Shown piece after piece: positions 10,251 to 18,956 of a DNA stretch of 64,000 nucleotides. Location of the stretch: assembly GCF_003387575.1 (NCBI RefSeq), contig NZ_QUAB01000042.1, forward strand, positions 24,906 through 88,905, written 5' to 3'. This DNA comes from Microbacterium bovistercoris. GTDB taxonomy: Bacteria > Actinomycetota > Actinomycetes > Actinomycetales > Microbacteriaceae. The notes beneath the pieces were generated by a model. It ran no database searches. It saw only the letters and a program-made list of their open reading frames with translations, and was not told the DNA's origin. The position numbers and the translations under genes were made by a program. Every line of letters begins with the position of its first letter. Position 1 is the stretch's first letter.

Positions 10251-10811
10251 ATGGCCGGGCGAGCGACTCGCGCGGCCGTGGCCATGGCGCTGGTGCTGAT
10301 GCTCGGCGGCACGGCGGCCAGTCCCGCCCTCGCAGCTGGCAAGCCGCACGAGAAGCAGCTGGATCCGGTCCGGGACGCGCTCGCGGTGTACGCCGACTTC
10401 GACGGCGCCGCCCGTCTGTCCGACTACCCGGCGGGCCCCGTCCCGAAGCTCTCCGGCGAGACGTGCATCATCGATCCCGAAGGCATGGGAGCGATGGGGG
10501 AGCACTACGTCGAGCCGGGCGATGTCGGTGACGGGATGATCGATGCACTGCACCCCGAGGCGCTCATCTACGAGCCTCAAGACGACGGCTCCCGCGAGCT
10601 CGTCGGCGTGGAGTACCTCGTCTTCCAGGAGGCCTGGAACACGGAGCACAATCAGGTGCCGATGCTGTTCGGTCAGAAGTTCATGGCGTTCGACGAGACG
10701 AACCCGTATGGGCTGCCGCCGTTCTACGCACTGCATGCCTGGCTGTGGCGCGCCAACCCGCACGGGGTGTTCGCCATGCACAACCCCGCGGTGACCTGCC
10801 CGCAGGAGTGA
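10251..10811 (+). CDS. Secreted protein of unknown function
   Basis: This 186-residue protein has a clear signal peptide (hydrophobic core AVAMALVLMLGG, likely cleavage after ALA near residue 28) and an exported acidic domain of about 155 residues with two cysteines (in ETCIIDPEGMG and VTCPQE) that could form a disulfide. EALIYEPQDDG and EYLVFQEAW are its best-conserved-looking stretches. I do not recognise the family with certainty. Its stop-start spacing to the DUF4242 gene is one base, implying co-expression and possibly shared control by the LuxR-type regulator upstream. Confidence 0.7.
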   Translation: MAGRATRAAVAMALVLMLGGTAASPALAAGKPHEKQLDPVRDALAVYADFDGAARLSDYPAGPVPKLSGETCIIDPEGMGAMGEHYVEPGDVGDGMIDALHPEALIYEPQDDGSRELVGVEYLVFQEAWNTEHNQVPMLFGQKFMAFDETNPYGLPPFYALHAWLWRANPHGVFAMHNPAVTCPQE

Positions 10812-10856
10812 ACTGCCCGGCCCCACCACTTGCTGAGCGTCGAAACCTGCCACTCC

Positions 10857-10938
10857 ACCGAAACCCCGCCTCAGTGCCGAAACCCCGCCTGATTTGCGTG
10901 AATCAGGCGGGGTTTCGGCGACAGCGGGGGTCTCGGCG
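10857..10938. repeat. Palindromic intergenic repeat, family 1, copy 2
   Basis: A perfect 19-bp stem (10876-10894 with 10901-10919, sequence GCCGAAACCCCGCCTGATT on the left) flanks a 6-base loop TGCGTG, with an additional imperfect unit on each outer side. It lies between the convergent secreted-protein gene and folD and could terminate both. It differs from copy 1 by few bases in the inner arms. Confidence 0.9.
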
Positions 10939-10953
10939 AGCGTGACGAGGGCG

Positions 10954-11835
10954 TCAGGCGAGGGTGCGCTCGGCTGCCTCGACGACGTTCGTCATGAGCA
11001 GCGCCACGGTCATCGGCCCCACGCCACCCGGGTTCGGCGAGAGCCAGCCGGCGACCTCGGCGACATCCGGATGCACATCGCCGTAGACCTTGCTCTTGCC
11101 GGTCCCGGCGTCCGTCTCGCGGGTGACGCCCACATCGAGCACGGCAGCGCCGGGCTTGACGTCCTCGGCCCTGATGAGATGCTTCACTCCGGCTCCGGCC
11201 ACGATCACGTCGGCCGTGCGCAGGTACGGCGACATGTCCGGCGTGCCGGTGTGCACCTGGGTGACCGTGGCGTTGATGTCACGACGGGTGAGCAGCAGCC
11301 CCATCGGGCGACCGATCGTGACGCCGCGGCCGACCACGACCACGTGCTTGCCCTTCAGGTCGTAGTCGTTGCGCAGCAGCAGCTCGATCACGCCGCGCGG
11401 CGTGCACGGCAGCGGAGTGCTGATCGGCGCGTTCGCATTGAGCACGAGCCGGCCGAGGTTGGTCGGGTGCAGACCGTCGGCATCCTTGGCCGGGTCGATC
11501 CGCTCGAGGATCGCGTCGGTGTCGAGGTGCTTCGGCAGCGGCAGCTGCACGATGTAGCCGTGGCACGCCGGATCGGCGTTCAGCTCGTCGATCAGCGCCT
11601 CGACCTGCTCCTGCGTGGCGTCCGCCGGCAGCTCGCGCTGGATCGAGTTCATCCCGATCGCCTCGGACTGCTTGTGCTTCATCCCGACGTACAGCTGGGA
11701 TGCGGGGTCGGCCCCCACGAGCACGGTGGCGATGCCCGGCACCACGCCGCGCTCACGCAGCGCCGCGACGCGTTCGGTGAGTTCGGCCTTGATCTCCGCC
11801 GCAGCGGCCTTGCCGTCGAGAACTCTCGCGGTCAT
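10954..11835 (-). CDS. folD: Bifunctional methylenetetrahydrofolate dehydrogenase/cyclohydrolase FolD
   Basis: FolD oxidises 5,10-methylene-THF to methenyl-THF with NADP and hydrolyses it to 10-formyl-THF, feeding purine synthesis. The 293-residue protein has the catalytic region [13 protein letters not shown] near residue 50 (with the family lysine), [11 protein letters not shown] near 98 and the nucleotide-binding [14 protein letters not shown] near 164. It follows glyA on the same strand; a palindromic repeat fills the 123-base gap. The pair would be controlled together by the ZTP riboswitch ahead of glyA if the repeat does not terminate transcription. Confidence 0.96.
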   Translation of the reverse strand: MTARVLDGKAAAAEIKAELTERVAALRERGVVPGIATVLVGADPASQLYVGMKHKQSEAIGMNSIQRELPADATQEQVEALIDELNADPACHGYIVQLPLPKHLDTDAILERIDPAKDADGLHPTNLGRLVLNANAPISTPLPCTPRGVIELLLRNDYDLKGKHVVVVGRGVTIGRPMGLLLTRRDINATVTQVHTGTPDMSPYLRTADVIVAGAGVKHLIRAEDVKPGAAVLDVGVTRETDAGTGKSKVYGDVHPDVAEVAGWLSPNPGGVGPMTVALLMTNVVEAAERTLA

Positions 11836-11860
11836 GTCTGTGCCTTCTTCCTGGGGTCCT

Positions 11861-11938
11861 GCGTCTCGTCGCTTCGCTCCTCGCTCAGGAGCCGGTACAA
11901 GGCGGCTCCTGAGCGAGCGCAGCGAGACGAAGGACGTC
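11861..11938. repeat. Palindromic intergenic repeat, family 3, copy 1
   Basis: Inverted arms around 11882-11893 and 11903-11914 contain CTCAGGAGCCG and CGGCTCCTGAG, and the outer parts carry CGTCTCGTCGCTTCGCTC and GAGCGCAGCGAGACGAAGG. The second motif is shared with 51563-51657. It lies inside the glyA-folD intergenic space. Confidence 0.8.
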
Positions 11939-11958
11939 CGATCGGGATGCGTGGGTGC

Positions 11959-13233
11959 TTACTGCTGCAGGTCGGGGTACAGCGGGAACGCTGCGGCGAG
12001 CGCGTCGACGCGGGTGCGCAGTGCGTCGACGTCGGCGTTCGGCTGAAGCGCCAGGGCGATCACGTCGGCGACCTCGGTGAACTCGGCGTCGCCGAAGCCG
12101 CGGGTCGCCAGTGCGGGGGTGCCGATCCGGAGGCCGCTCGTCACCATCGGCGGGCGAGGGTCGTTCGGCACCGCGTTGCGGTTCACGGTGATGTGGATGT
12201 CGTGCAGCAGGTCCTCGGCCTGCTTGCCGTCGATCTCGGCGTCGCGCAGGTCGACCAGCACGAGGTGCACGTCCGTGCCGCCCGAGCGCACGGCGATGCC
12301 GGCATCCTTCACGTCCTGCTGCGAGAGGCGGTCCGCGATGATCGCGGCGCCGCGCAGCACGCGCTCCTGGCGCTCCTTGAACTCCGGCGTGCCGGCGATC
12401 TTGAACGCGGTCGCCTTGGCGGCGATGACGTGCATGAGCGGGCCGCCCTGCTGCCCGGGGAAGACGGCGGAGTTGACCTTCTTCGCGATCTCGGCGTCGT
12501 TGGTGAGGATGAAGCCGGAGCGGGGACCGCCGATGGTCTTGTGCACGGTCGACGAGACGACGTGCGCGTGCGGCACCGGGTTCGGGTGCAGGCCCGCGGC
12601 GACGAGACCGGCGAAGTGCGCCATGTCGACCCAGAGCAGGGCCCCCACCTCGTCGGCGATCGCGCGGAACGCGGCGAAGTCGAGGGTGCGCGGGTAGGCC
12701 GACCAGCCGGCGATGATGACCTTCGGCTTGTGCTCGATGGCGAGGCGGCGCACCTCGTCCATGTCGATGGTCGAGGTCTCGGGGTTCACGCCGTAGGCGA
12801 CGATGTCGTACAGACGGCCCGAGAAGTTGATCTTCATGCCGTGCGTGAGGTGGCCGCCCTGGTCGAGCGACAGGCCCAGCAGCGTGTCGCCGGGCCGGGC
12901 GATGGCGTGCAGCACGGCGGCGTTCGCGGTGGCGCCGGAGTGCGGCTGGACGTTGGCGAACTCGGCGCCGAACAGCTCCTTGGCGCGGGCGATCGCGAGT
13001 TCCTCGGCGACGTCGACCTCTTCGCAGCCCCCGTAGTAGCGGCGGCCCGGATAGCCCTCGGCGTACTTGTTGGTCAGCACCGAGCCCTGCGACTGCAGCA
13101 CCGAGACCGGCACGAAGTTCTCGGAGGCGATCATCTCGAGGAAGGTCTGCTGACGTGCGAGCTCCCGGTCGAGCACCTGCGCGATCTCGGGATCGACCTC
13201 GGAGAGCGGTGCGTTGAAGAAGCGGTCGGTCAT
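11959..13233 (-). CDS. glyA: Serine hydroxymethyltransferase GlyA
   Basis: GlyA interconverts serine and glycine while charging tetrahydrofolate with a methylene group, using PLP. The 424-residue protein shows [13 protein letters not shown], the [13 protein letters not shown] segment with the PLP-binding lysine, and [11 protein letters not shown] typical of the family. The ATG at 13233 has AGGAAA eight bases upstream; the longer frame into the riboswitch is not used. The gene heads the glyA-folD one-carbon unit. Confidence 0.97.
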   Translation of the reverse strand: MTDRFFNAPLSEVDPEIAQVLDRELARQQTFLEMIASENFVPVSVLQSQGSVLTNKYAEGYPGRRYYGGCEEVDVAEELAIARAKELFGAEFANVQPHSGATANAAVLHAIARPGDTLLGLSLDQGGHLTHGMKINFSGRLYDIVAYGVNPETSTIDMDEVRRLAIEHKPKVIIAGWSAYPRTLDFAAFRAIADEVGALLWVDMAHFAGLVAAGLHPNPVPHAHVVSSTVHKTIGGPRSGFILTNDAEIAKKVNSAVFPGQQGGPLMHVIAAKATAFKIAGTPEFKERQERVLRGAAIIADRLSQQDVKDAGIAVRSGGTDVHLVLVDLRDAEIDGKQAEDLLHDIHITVNRNAVPNDPRPPMVTSGLRIGTPALATRGFGDAEFTEVADVIALALQPNADVDALRTRVDALAAAFPLYPDLQQ

Positions 13234-13274
13234 GGCGGTTTCCTGCTTTCTCACGGGAAAAGGGGATGGATTCG

Positions 13275-13350
13275 CATCGGCCCAGGCGCGCGGTCGATTC
13301 CCATGAGAAGTCGCTCCCCGGTGGTGACCCACCCAGACGCCAGTCGCGAC
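13275..13350 (-). ncRNA. ZTP (pfl) riboswitch upstream of glyA
   Basis: On the minus strand the leader contains CGCGACTGGCG, then GGGTGGGTCACCACCGGGGA with GCG directly after it, a variable linker, and CCGCGCGCCTGGGC, in the order of the pfl motif now known to bind ZMP/ZTP. Such aptamers commonly control folate one-carbon and purine genes. A -10 box TAGGCT at 13363-13358 puts the transcript start near 13351, the 5' edge of the aptamer. I see no clear terminator hairpin before glyA, so control may be at translation. Confidence 0.92.
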
Positions 13351-13357
13351 GAGGAAG

Positions 13358-13363
13358 AGCCTA
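13358..13363 (-). promoter_or_regulatory. -10 box TAGGCT for the ZTP riboswitch-glyA transcript
   Basis: Six bases separate the hexamer from the predicted +1 at the aptamer edge, the same geometry as at the leaderless genes of this window. Confidence 0.6.
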
Positions 13364-13444
13364 CCCGATGGCCGTCCACGGCGGCTGCCGCAATCTTCTC
13401 GGAATCCGGACTTCCTGTCTCTCCCGTGCGACGCGCCATCAGGA

Positions 13445-13450
13445 TAGATT
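13445..13450 (+). promoter_or_regulatory. -10 box TAGATT before the GH20 gene
   Basis: TAGATT-TTGTTC-ATG: six-base spacing to the start codon at 13457. Confidence 0.6.
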
Positions 13451-13456
13451 TTGTTC

Positions 13457-14968
13457 ATGGCCCTTCCTGATTCCCTGCCGCTCGTCCCCCACCCCGCCGA
13501 CGTCCGCAGAGAAGAGGGGGTGATCCCCCTGGACGGCGCCCGGATCTCCGGCGACGCCGTCGTCGCCGGACAGCTGCGCGACGCGCTGGTCGCGCGCACC
13601 GGAATCCGTTCGCAGATCGTCGGCGAGGGAGCGGATGCCGAGATCGTGCTGTCCGTCGACCCGGCCGCCGGGGCGGCCGAGGGCTACGTCCTCGACACGC
13701 TCGGCGACGGCATCCGCATCACCGGTGCCGACGCGGCCGGCCTCTTCTACGGCACCCGCACGTTGCTGCAGCTGCTGCAGGAGTCGGATGCCGGCTGGGC
13801 CGTGCCCCGGGTGCGCATCGAGGACGCTCCGCGCTTCGCCTACCGCGGCATGATGCTCGACGTGGCAAGGCACTTCTTCGGCGTCGAGGATGTCAAGACC
13901 TACATCGACCGCGCGGCGGATCTGAAGTTCAACCACCTGCACCTTCACCTGACCGACGACCAGGGCTGGCGCCTCGAGATCGACTCCTGGCCGCTGCTCA
14001 CGGAGCGGGCCGCCGGCAGCGACACCACAGGAGGAGAGGGCGGCTTCTTCACGAAGGATCAGTACCGCGAGATCCTCGCGTACGCGGCGGAGCGGCACGT
14101 CACCGTCGTGCCCGAGATCGATCTGCCCGGCCACACGCACGCGGTGGGGATCGCCTACCCCGATCTGGTCGAGGAGCCCTGGCTCAGCGAACAGTCGATC
14201 GCCGAACAGGCGGCGCTCGGCATCCCGCTGCCGGTCCACGGCGAGTACTACCGCGGGGCGGCCGTCGGACACTCCTCGGTGCGCATCCACGAGGAGCGCA
14301 CCTACGACTTCATCTCCGACGTTCTGCGCGAGGTCGCCGAGCTCACCCCCGGCCCGTACCTGCACATCGGCGGAGACGAGTGCCTCGGCACGCCCGCCGC
14401 GGACTTCGCGCAGTTCTTCGAGAGGGTCACCCGCATCGCCGCGGACACCGGCAAGACCCCGATCGCCTGGCACGAGGCCGGCGCCGTCGCCGGCATGGCA
14501 GAAGGCACGATCGGGCAGTACTGGGGCAGCGTCGAGCCGAAGGGTTCGCATGCCGAAGAAGCCGCGCATTTCGTAGAGCGGGGCGGCGCGCTGATCATGT
14601 CACCGTCCGATCGCGCCTACCTCGACATGAAGCCCACCCCGGACTTCCCGCTCGGACTCGTCTGGGCCGGCATCGTACCGGTGCGCGCCGCCTACGAGTG
14701 GGAGCCGACCGCCGTCGTGCCCGGCCTGCCTGCGGAAGCGATCCTCGGCATCGAGGCGCCGCTGTGGACCGAGACGGTGACGAGCATCGCGGCGGGCGAC
14801 ACCCTGGTGTTCCCGCGCATCGCCGCCCACGCCGAGACCGCGTGGTCGCCGAAGGACGGCGCCGAGCGCACCTGGGACTCGTTCCGCACGCGGGTCGCGG
14901 GCCTCGCCCCCGCATGGGAGGCTTCGGGTATCGAGTTCAGCCGTTCTGAGGAGATCGCATGGGCATGA
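13457..14968 (+). CDS. GH20 beta-N-acetylhexosaminidase
   Basis: The 503-residue enzyme should remove terminal beta-linked GlcNAc/GalNAc from oligosaccharides by substrate-assisted catalysis. An N-terminal GH20b domain (about 1-120) precedes the catalytic barrel, which shows LDVARHF (134-140), [12 protein letters not shown] (161-172) and the catalytic pair D307-E308 in HIGGDECLG. There is no signal peptide, so it probably acts in the cytoplasm on imported chitooligosaccharides or peptidoglycan fragments. Its end overlaps nagA, and the pair forms a GlcNAc-release and deacetylation unit. The start is the ATG at 13457 rather than the TTG two codons upstream. Confidence 0.93.
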   Translation: MALPDSLPLVPHPADVRREEGVIPLDGARISGDAVVAGQLRDALVARTGIRSQIVGEGADAEIVLSVDPAAGAAEGYVLDTLGDGIRITGADAAGLFYGTRTLLQLLQESDAGWAVPRVRIEDAPRFAYRGMMLDVARHFFGVEDVKTYIDRAADLKFNHLHLHLTDDQGWRLEIDSWPLLTERAAGSDTTGGEGGFFTKDQYREILAYAAERHVTVVPEIDLPGHTHAVGIAYPDLVEEPWLSEQSIAEQAALGIPLPVHGEYYRGAAVGHSSVRIHEERTYDFISDVLREVAELTPGPYLHIGGDECLGTPAADFAQFFERVTRIAADTGKTPIAWHEAGAVAGMAEGTIGQYWGSVEPKGSHAEEAAHFVERGGALIMSPSDRAYLDMKPTPDFPLGLVWAGIVPVRAAYEWEPTAVVPGLPAEAILGIEAPLWTETVTSIAAGDTLVFPRIAAHAETAWSPKDGAERTWDSFRTRVAGLAPAWEASGIEFSRSEEIAWA

Positions 14969-16131
14969 CGCACAGCTCGGCGGAGGGTTCGCTGCTGCTC
15001 CATTCCGCACGTCTGGTGAACGACGGCTTCATCGTGGATGATGCCTGGGTGCTCATCGAGAACGGCCGGGTCGCCGAGCTCGGAGTCGGCAGGGACCTGC
15101 CCGATGCCGGCACCGTCGTCGATGTGTCCGAGCTTGCGGGTCCCGGAGCGATCCTCACACCCGGTTTCATCGACATCCACGGCCACGGCGGCGCGGGTGC
15201 GGCTTTCGACGACGGCATCGCCGCCATCCGCACCGCGCGGGACATGCACCGCTCGCGCGGCACCACCCGGGCGGTCGTCTCGCTGGTGACCGGCTCCCTG
15301 GATGCTCTGGAGGCCCGAGTCGCCGAGATCGCCGACCTGCGTGAGACGGATGCCGACATCCTGGGCAGCCACCTGGAGGGGCCGTTCCTCGACCCCGGCC
15401 ACAAGGGCGCCCACGACCCCGAGCTGCTCCGGGATCCGACCGCCGACGACGTGCAGCGGCTGCTCGATGCGGGCCGCGGCACGGTGCGGCAGATGACGAT
15501 CGCGCCGGAGATCCCCGGTGGGCTCGAGGCGTTGCGTGTCGTCGTCGCCAGCGGGGCCGTCGCCGCTGTCGGGCACACGGATGCCGACGACGACGTCGTG
15601 CGGGCGGCATTCGACGCCGGTGCGACGATCCTCACCCACGCCTTCAACGCGATGCGTCCGATCCACCACCGCGACCCGGGCCCTGTGCTCACCGCCGCCG
15701 CCGACCACCGGGTGACGCTGGAGGCGATCGTCGACAACATCCACCTGCACCCGCACGTCACCAAGCTGCTCTTCGACGAGGCGCCGGGCCGCGTGGCCCT
15801 GATCACCGACTCCATGGCGGCCGCGGGCTCCGTCGACGGCGAGTACTCGCTGGGCGGGCTGCGCGTCACCGTCCGGGACGGCGTCGCGCGGGTCGACTCC
15901 GGCTCGATCGCCGGATCGACGCTGACGCAGGATGCCGCGCTCCGCAACGCGGTGGCGGCCGGAGTGCCTCTGTCCGAGGCCGTACGCGCCCTCACCGAGA
16001 CCCCAGCCGCCGCGATCGGCTTCGGCGAGGAACTCGGTTCGCTGCGCCCGGGGATGCTCGGCGACGCCGTTCTTCTGGATGCCGACCTTCGGGTCGTCAG
16101 CGTCTGGACCGGGGCGCGCCCCGCGCGCTGA
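14959..16131 (+). CDS. nagA: N-acetylglucosamine-6-phosphate deacetylase NagA
   Basis: NagA removes acetate from GlcNAc-6-phosphate, giving glucosamine-6-phosphate for NagB. The 390-residue protein has H74 and H76 in the GFIDIHGHGG metal motif, the SHLEGPFLD segment with the metal-binding Glu, VGHTDAD and THAFNAM. Its start overlaps the GH20 stop by ten bases; an alternative ATG two codons downstream would give a four-base ATGA overlap. The partner nagB lies at 20718 on the other strand. Confidence 0.95.
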   Translation: MGMTHSSAEGSLLLHSARLVNDGFIVDDAWVLIENGRVAELGVGRDLPDAGTVVDVSELAGPGAILTPGFIDIHGHGGAGAAFDDGIAAIRTARDMHRSRGTTRAVVSLVTGSLDALEARVAEIADLRETDADILGSHLEGPFLDPGHKGAHDPELLRDPTADDVQRLLDAGRGTVRQMTIAPEIPGGLEALRVVVASGAVAAVGHTDADDDVVRAAFDAGATILTHAFNAMRPIHHRDPGPVLTAAADHRVTLEAIVDNIHLHPHVTKLLFDEAPGRVALITDSMAAAGSVDGEYSLGGLRVTVRDGVARVDSGSIAGSTLTQDAALRNAVAAGVPLSEAVRALTETPAAAIGFGEELGSLRPGMLGDAVLLDADLRVVSVWTGARPAR

Positions 16132-16146
16132 TCCGATTCCGAGAAC

Positions 16147-16183
16147 AGAAGAGGCCGTCGCCCCCAGTAGCCACGGCCTCTTC
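16147..16183 (+). terminator. Terminator after nagA
   Basis: The stem GAAGAGGCCGT / ACGGCCTCTTC with a 14-base loop starts 16 bases after the nagA stop codon. The downstream strand has only a short T run. Confidence 0.75.
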
Positions 16184-16557
16184 CCCTGTTCGGGTCAGGT
16201 CCCCAAAACCTGAGAGCCGGCGGGGCCCGGGAGCTCCTCCCCCGAGGACCCCGGGCCCGCCGACCGGCGCGTTACCCTGCACCGGCTGTCGTCCGCACCG
16301 CCCCCCGGTGGCACGTGCGACATGCTCTACGAATGAGACGGCGGTCCACGCGTTTCATTACGCGGGTTTCGCAGAAACTTTTCCGAGAGGTTCATCCGCA
16401 GTCGCCGGGAGTCGCCCCGACTTGTCCACAGGGGCTTTCCGAATCGTGGAGTTGGGGTGAGAATGGGTGAGGCGCGTGACAGTTCCGGAGTTCACGCGTC
16501 TCTTCCTGTGAGACCACTCCCGTGGTCCGGGAAGCTCCATCGGCCTTGGAAAGATCT
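16184..16557. other. Long intergenic region before the fused sigma factor
   Basis: The 374 bases hold a GC-rich hairpin at about 16217-16262 (arms containing CGGGGCCCGGG and CCCCGGGCCCG) and a smaller one at 16195-16213 (TCAGGT / ACCTGA). The part from about 16300 to 16557 is visibly richer in T and is the likely promoter region of the sigma factor gene, but I cannot assign a promoter. No ORF with coding character is seen. Confidence 0.6.
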
Positions 16558-18480
16558 GTGCACGACGACACCACCGACGAACTGACGGCAGACGCCGACC
16601 TCGTCCTCCGCACCCGCTCGGGTGATGCCGCAGCATTCGGCGAACTCTGGCGTCGGCACTATCCGTCCGGAATGGCGGTCGCCCGCTCGATCACCTCGAC
16701 GATCGACGCCGACGATCTGGTGCAGGAGTCCTACGCCCGCATCTACCAGGCGATCCTGAAGGGCGGCGGCCCGAACGGCTCGTTCCGCGCCTATCTGTTC
16801 ACCAGCATCCGCAACACCGCCGCCGCGTGGGGCCGCTCCCGACGCGAGACCGCGATCGACGAACTCGACACCGTCGCCGACCCGTCCAGCACCGATCAGG
16901 CGGCCGAGGAGGCGCTCGACCGCGGGCTGACCGCGCAGGCGTTCCGCAGCCTTCCCTCGCGCTGGCAGGAGGTGCTCTGGTACTCCGAGATCGAGCAGAT
17001 GAAGCCGGCCGAGATCGCGCCGCTGCTCGGTATGAAGGCCGGCGCGGTCTCACAGCTCGCGTTCCGCGCCCGCGAGGGACTGCGCGAGGCGTGGATCCAG
17101 GCTCACCTGCGCAGCGCGGAACCGGGGTCGGACTGCCAGTGGACCATCGAGCATCTCGGCGCGTACTCGCGCGGCAACCTGGGCGTGCGCGACAGGAAGC
17201 GGCTCGAGTCGCATCTCGACGAGTGCGCACGGTGCATGATCGTCGCAGCCGAGGCGAAGGACGTCTCCAGCCGCCTCGCCCTCGTGCTGCTCCCCCTCGT
17301 GCTGGGCGTGGCAGGTGCCGGCGGCTACCTCGCGGCGCTGCAGGGCGGCGGCACCCCGATCGTCGCGCTCGCGGCGATGCCTTCCGGTGTCGTCGAGGGC
17401 GCGGTCGTCGCCAGTGCCGGAGCAGGTGCGGCCGCATCCGGTCAGGCCGGCGGATCGGCCGCGGGTGCAGGCGGCTCCGGGGCATCCGGCGGATCGCTCG
17501 GCGGTATCGGCGCGCTCGTCGGTGCCGGTTCGGCTGCGCTCCTCGTGGCGGGTGTCGTAGCCGCCGTCGCAGTCGTCCCCGGAATGATGAACGCCTCCCC
17601 GGCGACCTCGCAGCCCTCCGCCGGCGATGACGACCCGTCGTCGATCGCGTCCGAGGTCTCGCCCGACCAGTCGGTGCTCGGCAAGCAGCCGGTCGTGATC
17701 GAGATCGACGACGAGCAGCAGCCGGATGAGCCGGACGCGGTGGAACCCCCGGCGTCGGACGCCGACACCGATGTGTACGCCGCACCGGACTCGCCCGCGC
17801 TCCTCGAGCCGGCGCCGCCTGCCGAGACGGCGAAGCCCACGACGCCGCCCACGGAGCCGTCCGACCCCGGCACCGACCCGGGAACCGATCCCGGCACCGA
17901 CCCGGGAACCGATCCCGGCACCGACCCGGAGCCCCCGGCGGAGGGACTCGTCCGGGGACCGGCGACGTTCTGGGAGGACGCGAACGGGCGGGTGCACGCA
18001 TCCATCCCCGTCGGCGGCACCCCGGGTGCGACCGTCGAGGCGCAGCTGGGCGGTGCGCCCGGTCTGAGTGCACGAACCGTGCTCGACGGGGCGGGCACCG
18101 GCACCATCGATCTGGTCCTGCCCACCGGGCACCTCACGACCGGCACCGATGTCGCGCTTCGCAGCACGGTCGGGCAGACCGCGGGCGAGTGGCAGCACAC
18201 GACGCTCGGCGCGCTGGGTTGGACCGGTTCGATCCCCGAGTCGGGTGCCGACGAGCAGGTCGACAGCTCTCCCGAGGAGACGCCGGCCCCGGCACCGGCC
18301 CCCGCGCCGACCGATGACCCCGCTCCGGCGCGTCTTCCCGCTCCGGCCCCCGCCGTCGAAGAAGAGGCGGCGGATGCGACGCCGGCGGATGCCGACGCCG
18401 CCATCTCGGACGCGGAGAACGCCCCGGACGCCGTAGCTCCCGACGCGCTGGTCGTCGCCGTTTCGGAGCCCGCCGGCTGA
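16558..18480 (+). CDS. ECF-type sigma factor fused to a zinc-finger anti-sigma-like domain and an exported tail
   Basis: The 640-residue protein joins parts that are normally separate. Residues 22-95 are sigma region 2 (DADDLVQESYARIYQA), 125-180 region 4, and 193-226 a zinc-finger anti-sigma-like segment with the HxxxCxxC signature H219-C223-C226 plus C193. Hydrophobic segments follow at about 238-262 and 316-342, with a weaker one near 265-290, then a 300-residue Pro/Ala/acidic tail holding a run of PGTD repeats (about 437-457) and an Ig-like stretch (about 467-560). The tail composition suggests export, which needs an odd number of membrane passes. The start GTG at 16558 has GGAAAG five bases upstream. 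Likely role: a membrane-tethered sigma factor released by an extracellular or proteolytic signal. Targets are unknown. Confidence 0.85.
   Translation: MHDDTTDELTADADLVLRTRSGDAAAFGELWRRHYPSGMAVARSITSTIDADDLVQESYARIYQAILKGGGPNGSFRAYLFTSIRNTAAAWGRSRRETAIDELDTVADPSSTDQAAEEALDRGLTAQAFRSLPSRWQEVLWYSEIEQMKPAEIAPLLGMKAGAVSQLAFRAREGLREAWIQAHLRSAEPGSDCQWTIEHLGAYSRGNLGVRDRKRLESHLDECARCMIVAAEAKDVSSRLALVLLPLVLGVAGAGGYLAALQGGGTPIVALAAMPSGVVEGAVVASAGAGAAASGQAGGSAAGAGGSGASGGSLGGIGALVGAGSAALLVAGVVAAVAVVPGMMNASPATSQPSAGDDDPSSIASEVSPDQSVLGKQPVVIEIDDEQQPDEPDAVEPPASDADTDVYAAPDSPALLEPAPPAETAKPTTPPTEPSDPGTDPGTDPGTDPGTDPGTDPEPPAEGLVRGPATFWEDANGRVHASIPVGGTPGATVEAQLGGAPGLSARTVLDGAGTGTIDLVLPTGHLTTGTDVALRSTVGQTAGEWQHTTLGALGWTGSIPESGADEQVDSSPEETPAPAPAPAPTDDPAPARLPAPAPAVEEEAADATPADADAAISDAENAPDAVAPDALVVAVSEPAG
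17863..17931 (+). repeat. In-frame tandem repeat coding PGTD units
   Basis: Alternating 12-bp units CCCGGCACCGAC and CCGGGAACCGAT within the sigma fusion gene encode five successive PGTD motifs. The near-identical codons make copy-number variation likely. Confidence 0.85.
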
Positions 18481-18572
18481 ACCCGCCGAAGCGCGTCGCA
18501 CCCCCGTCCGGACGGTCGCGTGACCGGGCCTCGTCCTCGCCCCTTCGGCCGTTCGGCTCCGGAGCCACGAAC

Positions 18573-18578
18573 TAGACT
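18573..18578 (+). promoter_or_regulatory. -10 box TAGACT before the DUF2568 gene
   Basis: TAGACT-TGAGAC-ATG: six-base spacing to the start at 18585. Confidence 0.6.
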
Positions 18579-18584
18579 TGAGAC

Positions 18585-18956
18585 ATGCCGCAGGACTCCG
18601 CCGCCGTTCCGGGCGTGAACCGCCCGAACATCACCCCGCTCGAGATCGTCCGCGCGATCGTGCTGATCGTCGCCCTGTTCTCCCTCGGGCTCTGGGGCTT
18701 CGTGTCCTGGCCTCTGCCCATGAACCTCGTGTTCGGCATCGGCCTGCCGCTGATCGTGCTGGTGGTGTGGGCGCTGTTCCTCTCGCCGAAGCCCGTGCTG
18801 CGGCTGCATCCGTTCCTGCGGGCCGTCGTCGAACTGCTGATCTACGTCGCCGTCACCCTCGCCTGGTGGGCGATGGGCCAGGGCTGGGCGGGCATCGCCT
18901 TCGCCGTCGTCGCCGTGGGCGCAGGACTGATCTCCGGGCGTCGCGCGCTGTCATGA
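18585..18956 (+). CDS. DUF2568 (YrdB-family) membrane protein
   Basis: This 123-residue protein has four hydrophobic helices and matches the small YrdB/DUF2568 family of unknown function (segments IVLIVALFSLGLWGFVSW and LIYVAVTLAWWAMGQGW). Its stop overlaps the ATG of the FAD oxidase (ATGA), so the two are translated together; a third gene for a Nudix hydrolase follows with overlap, making a three-gene operon. Confidence 0.82.
   Translation: MPQDSAAVPGVNRPNITPLEIVRAIVLIVALFSLGLWGFVSWPLPMNLVFGIGLPLIVLVVWALFLSPKPVLRLHPFLRAVVELLIYVAVTLAWWAMGQGWAGIAFAVVAVGAGLISGRRALS

Noticed and set aside
10894..13470. Long plus-strand frame of 858 codons across folD and glyA
   Set aside because: It is the complement of two well-supported genes and of the ZTP riboswitch. 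The translation is Arg/Gly/Ala/His-rich without domain structure, as expected for antisense frames in high-GC DNA.
16522..16557. GTG at 16522 as start of the sigma fusion gene
   Set aside because: The GTG at 16558 has a good ribosome-binding site (GGAAAG, five bases away), whereas 16522 has none.
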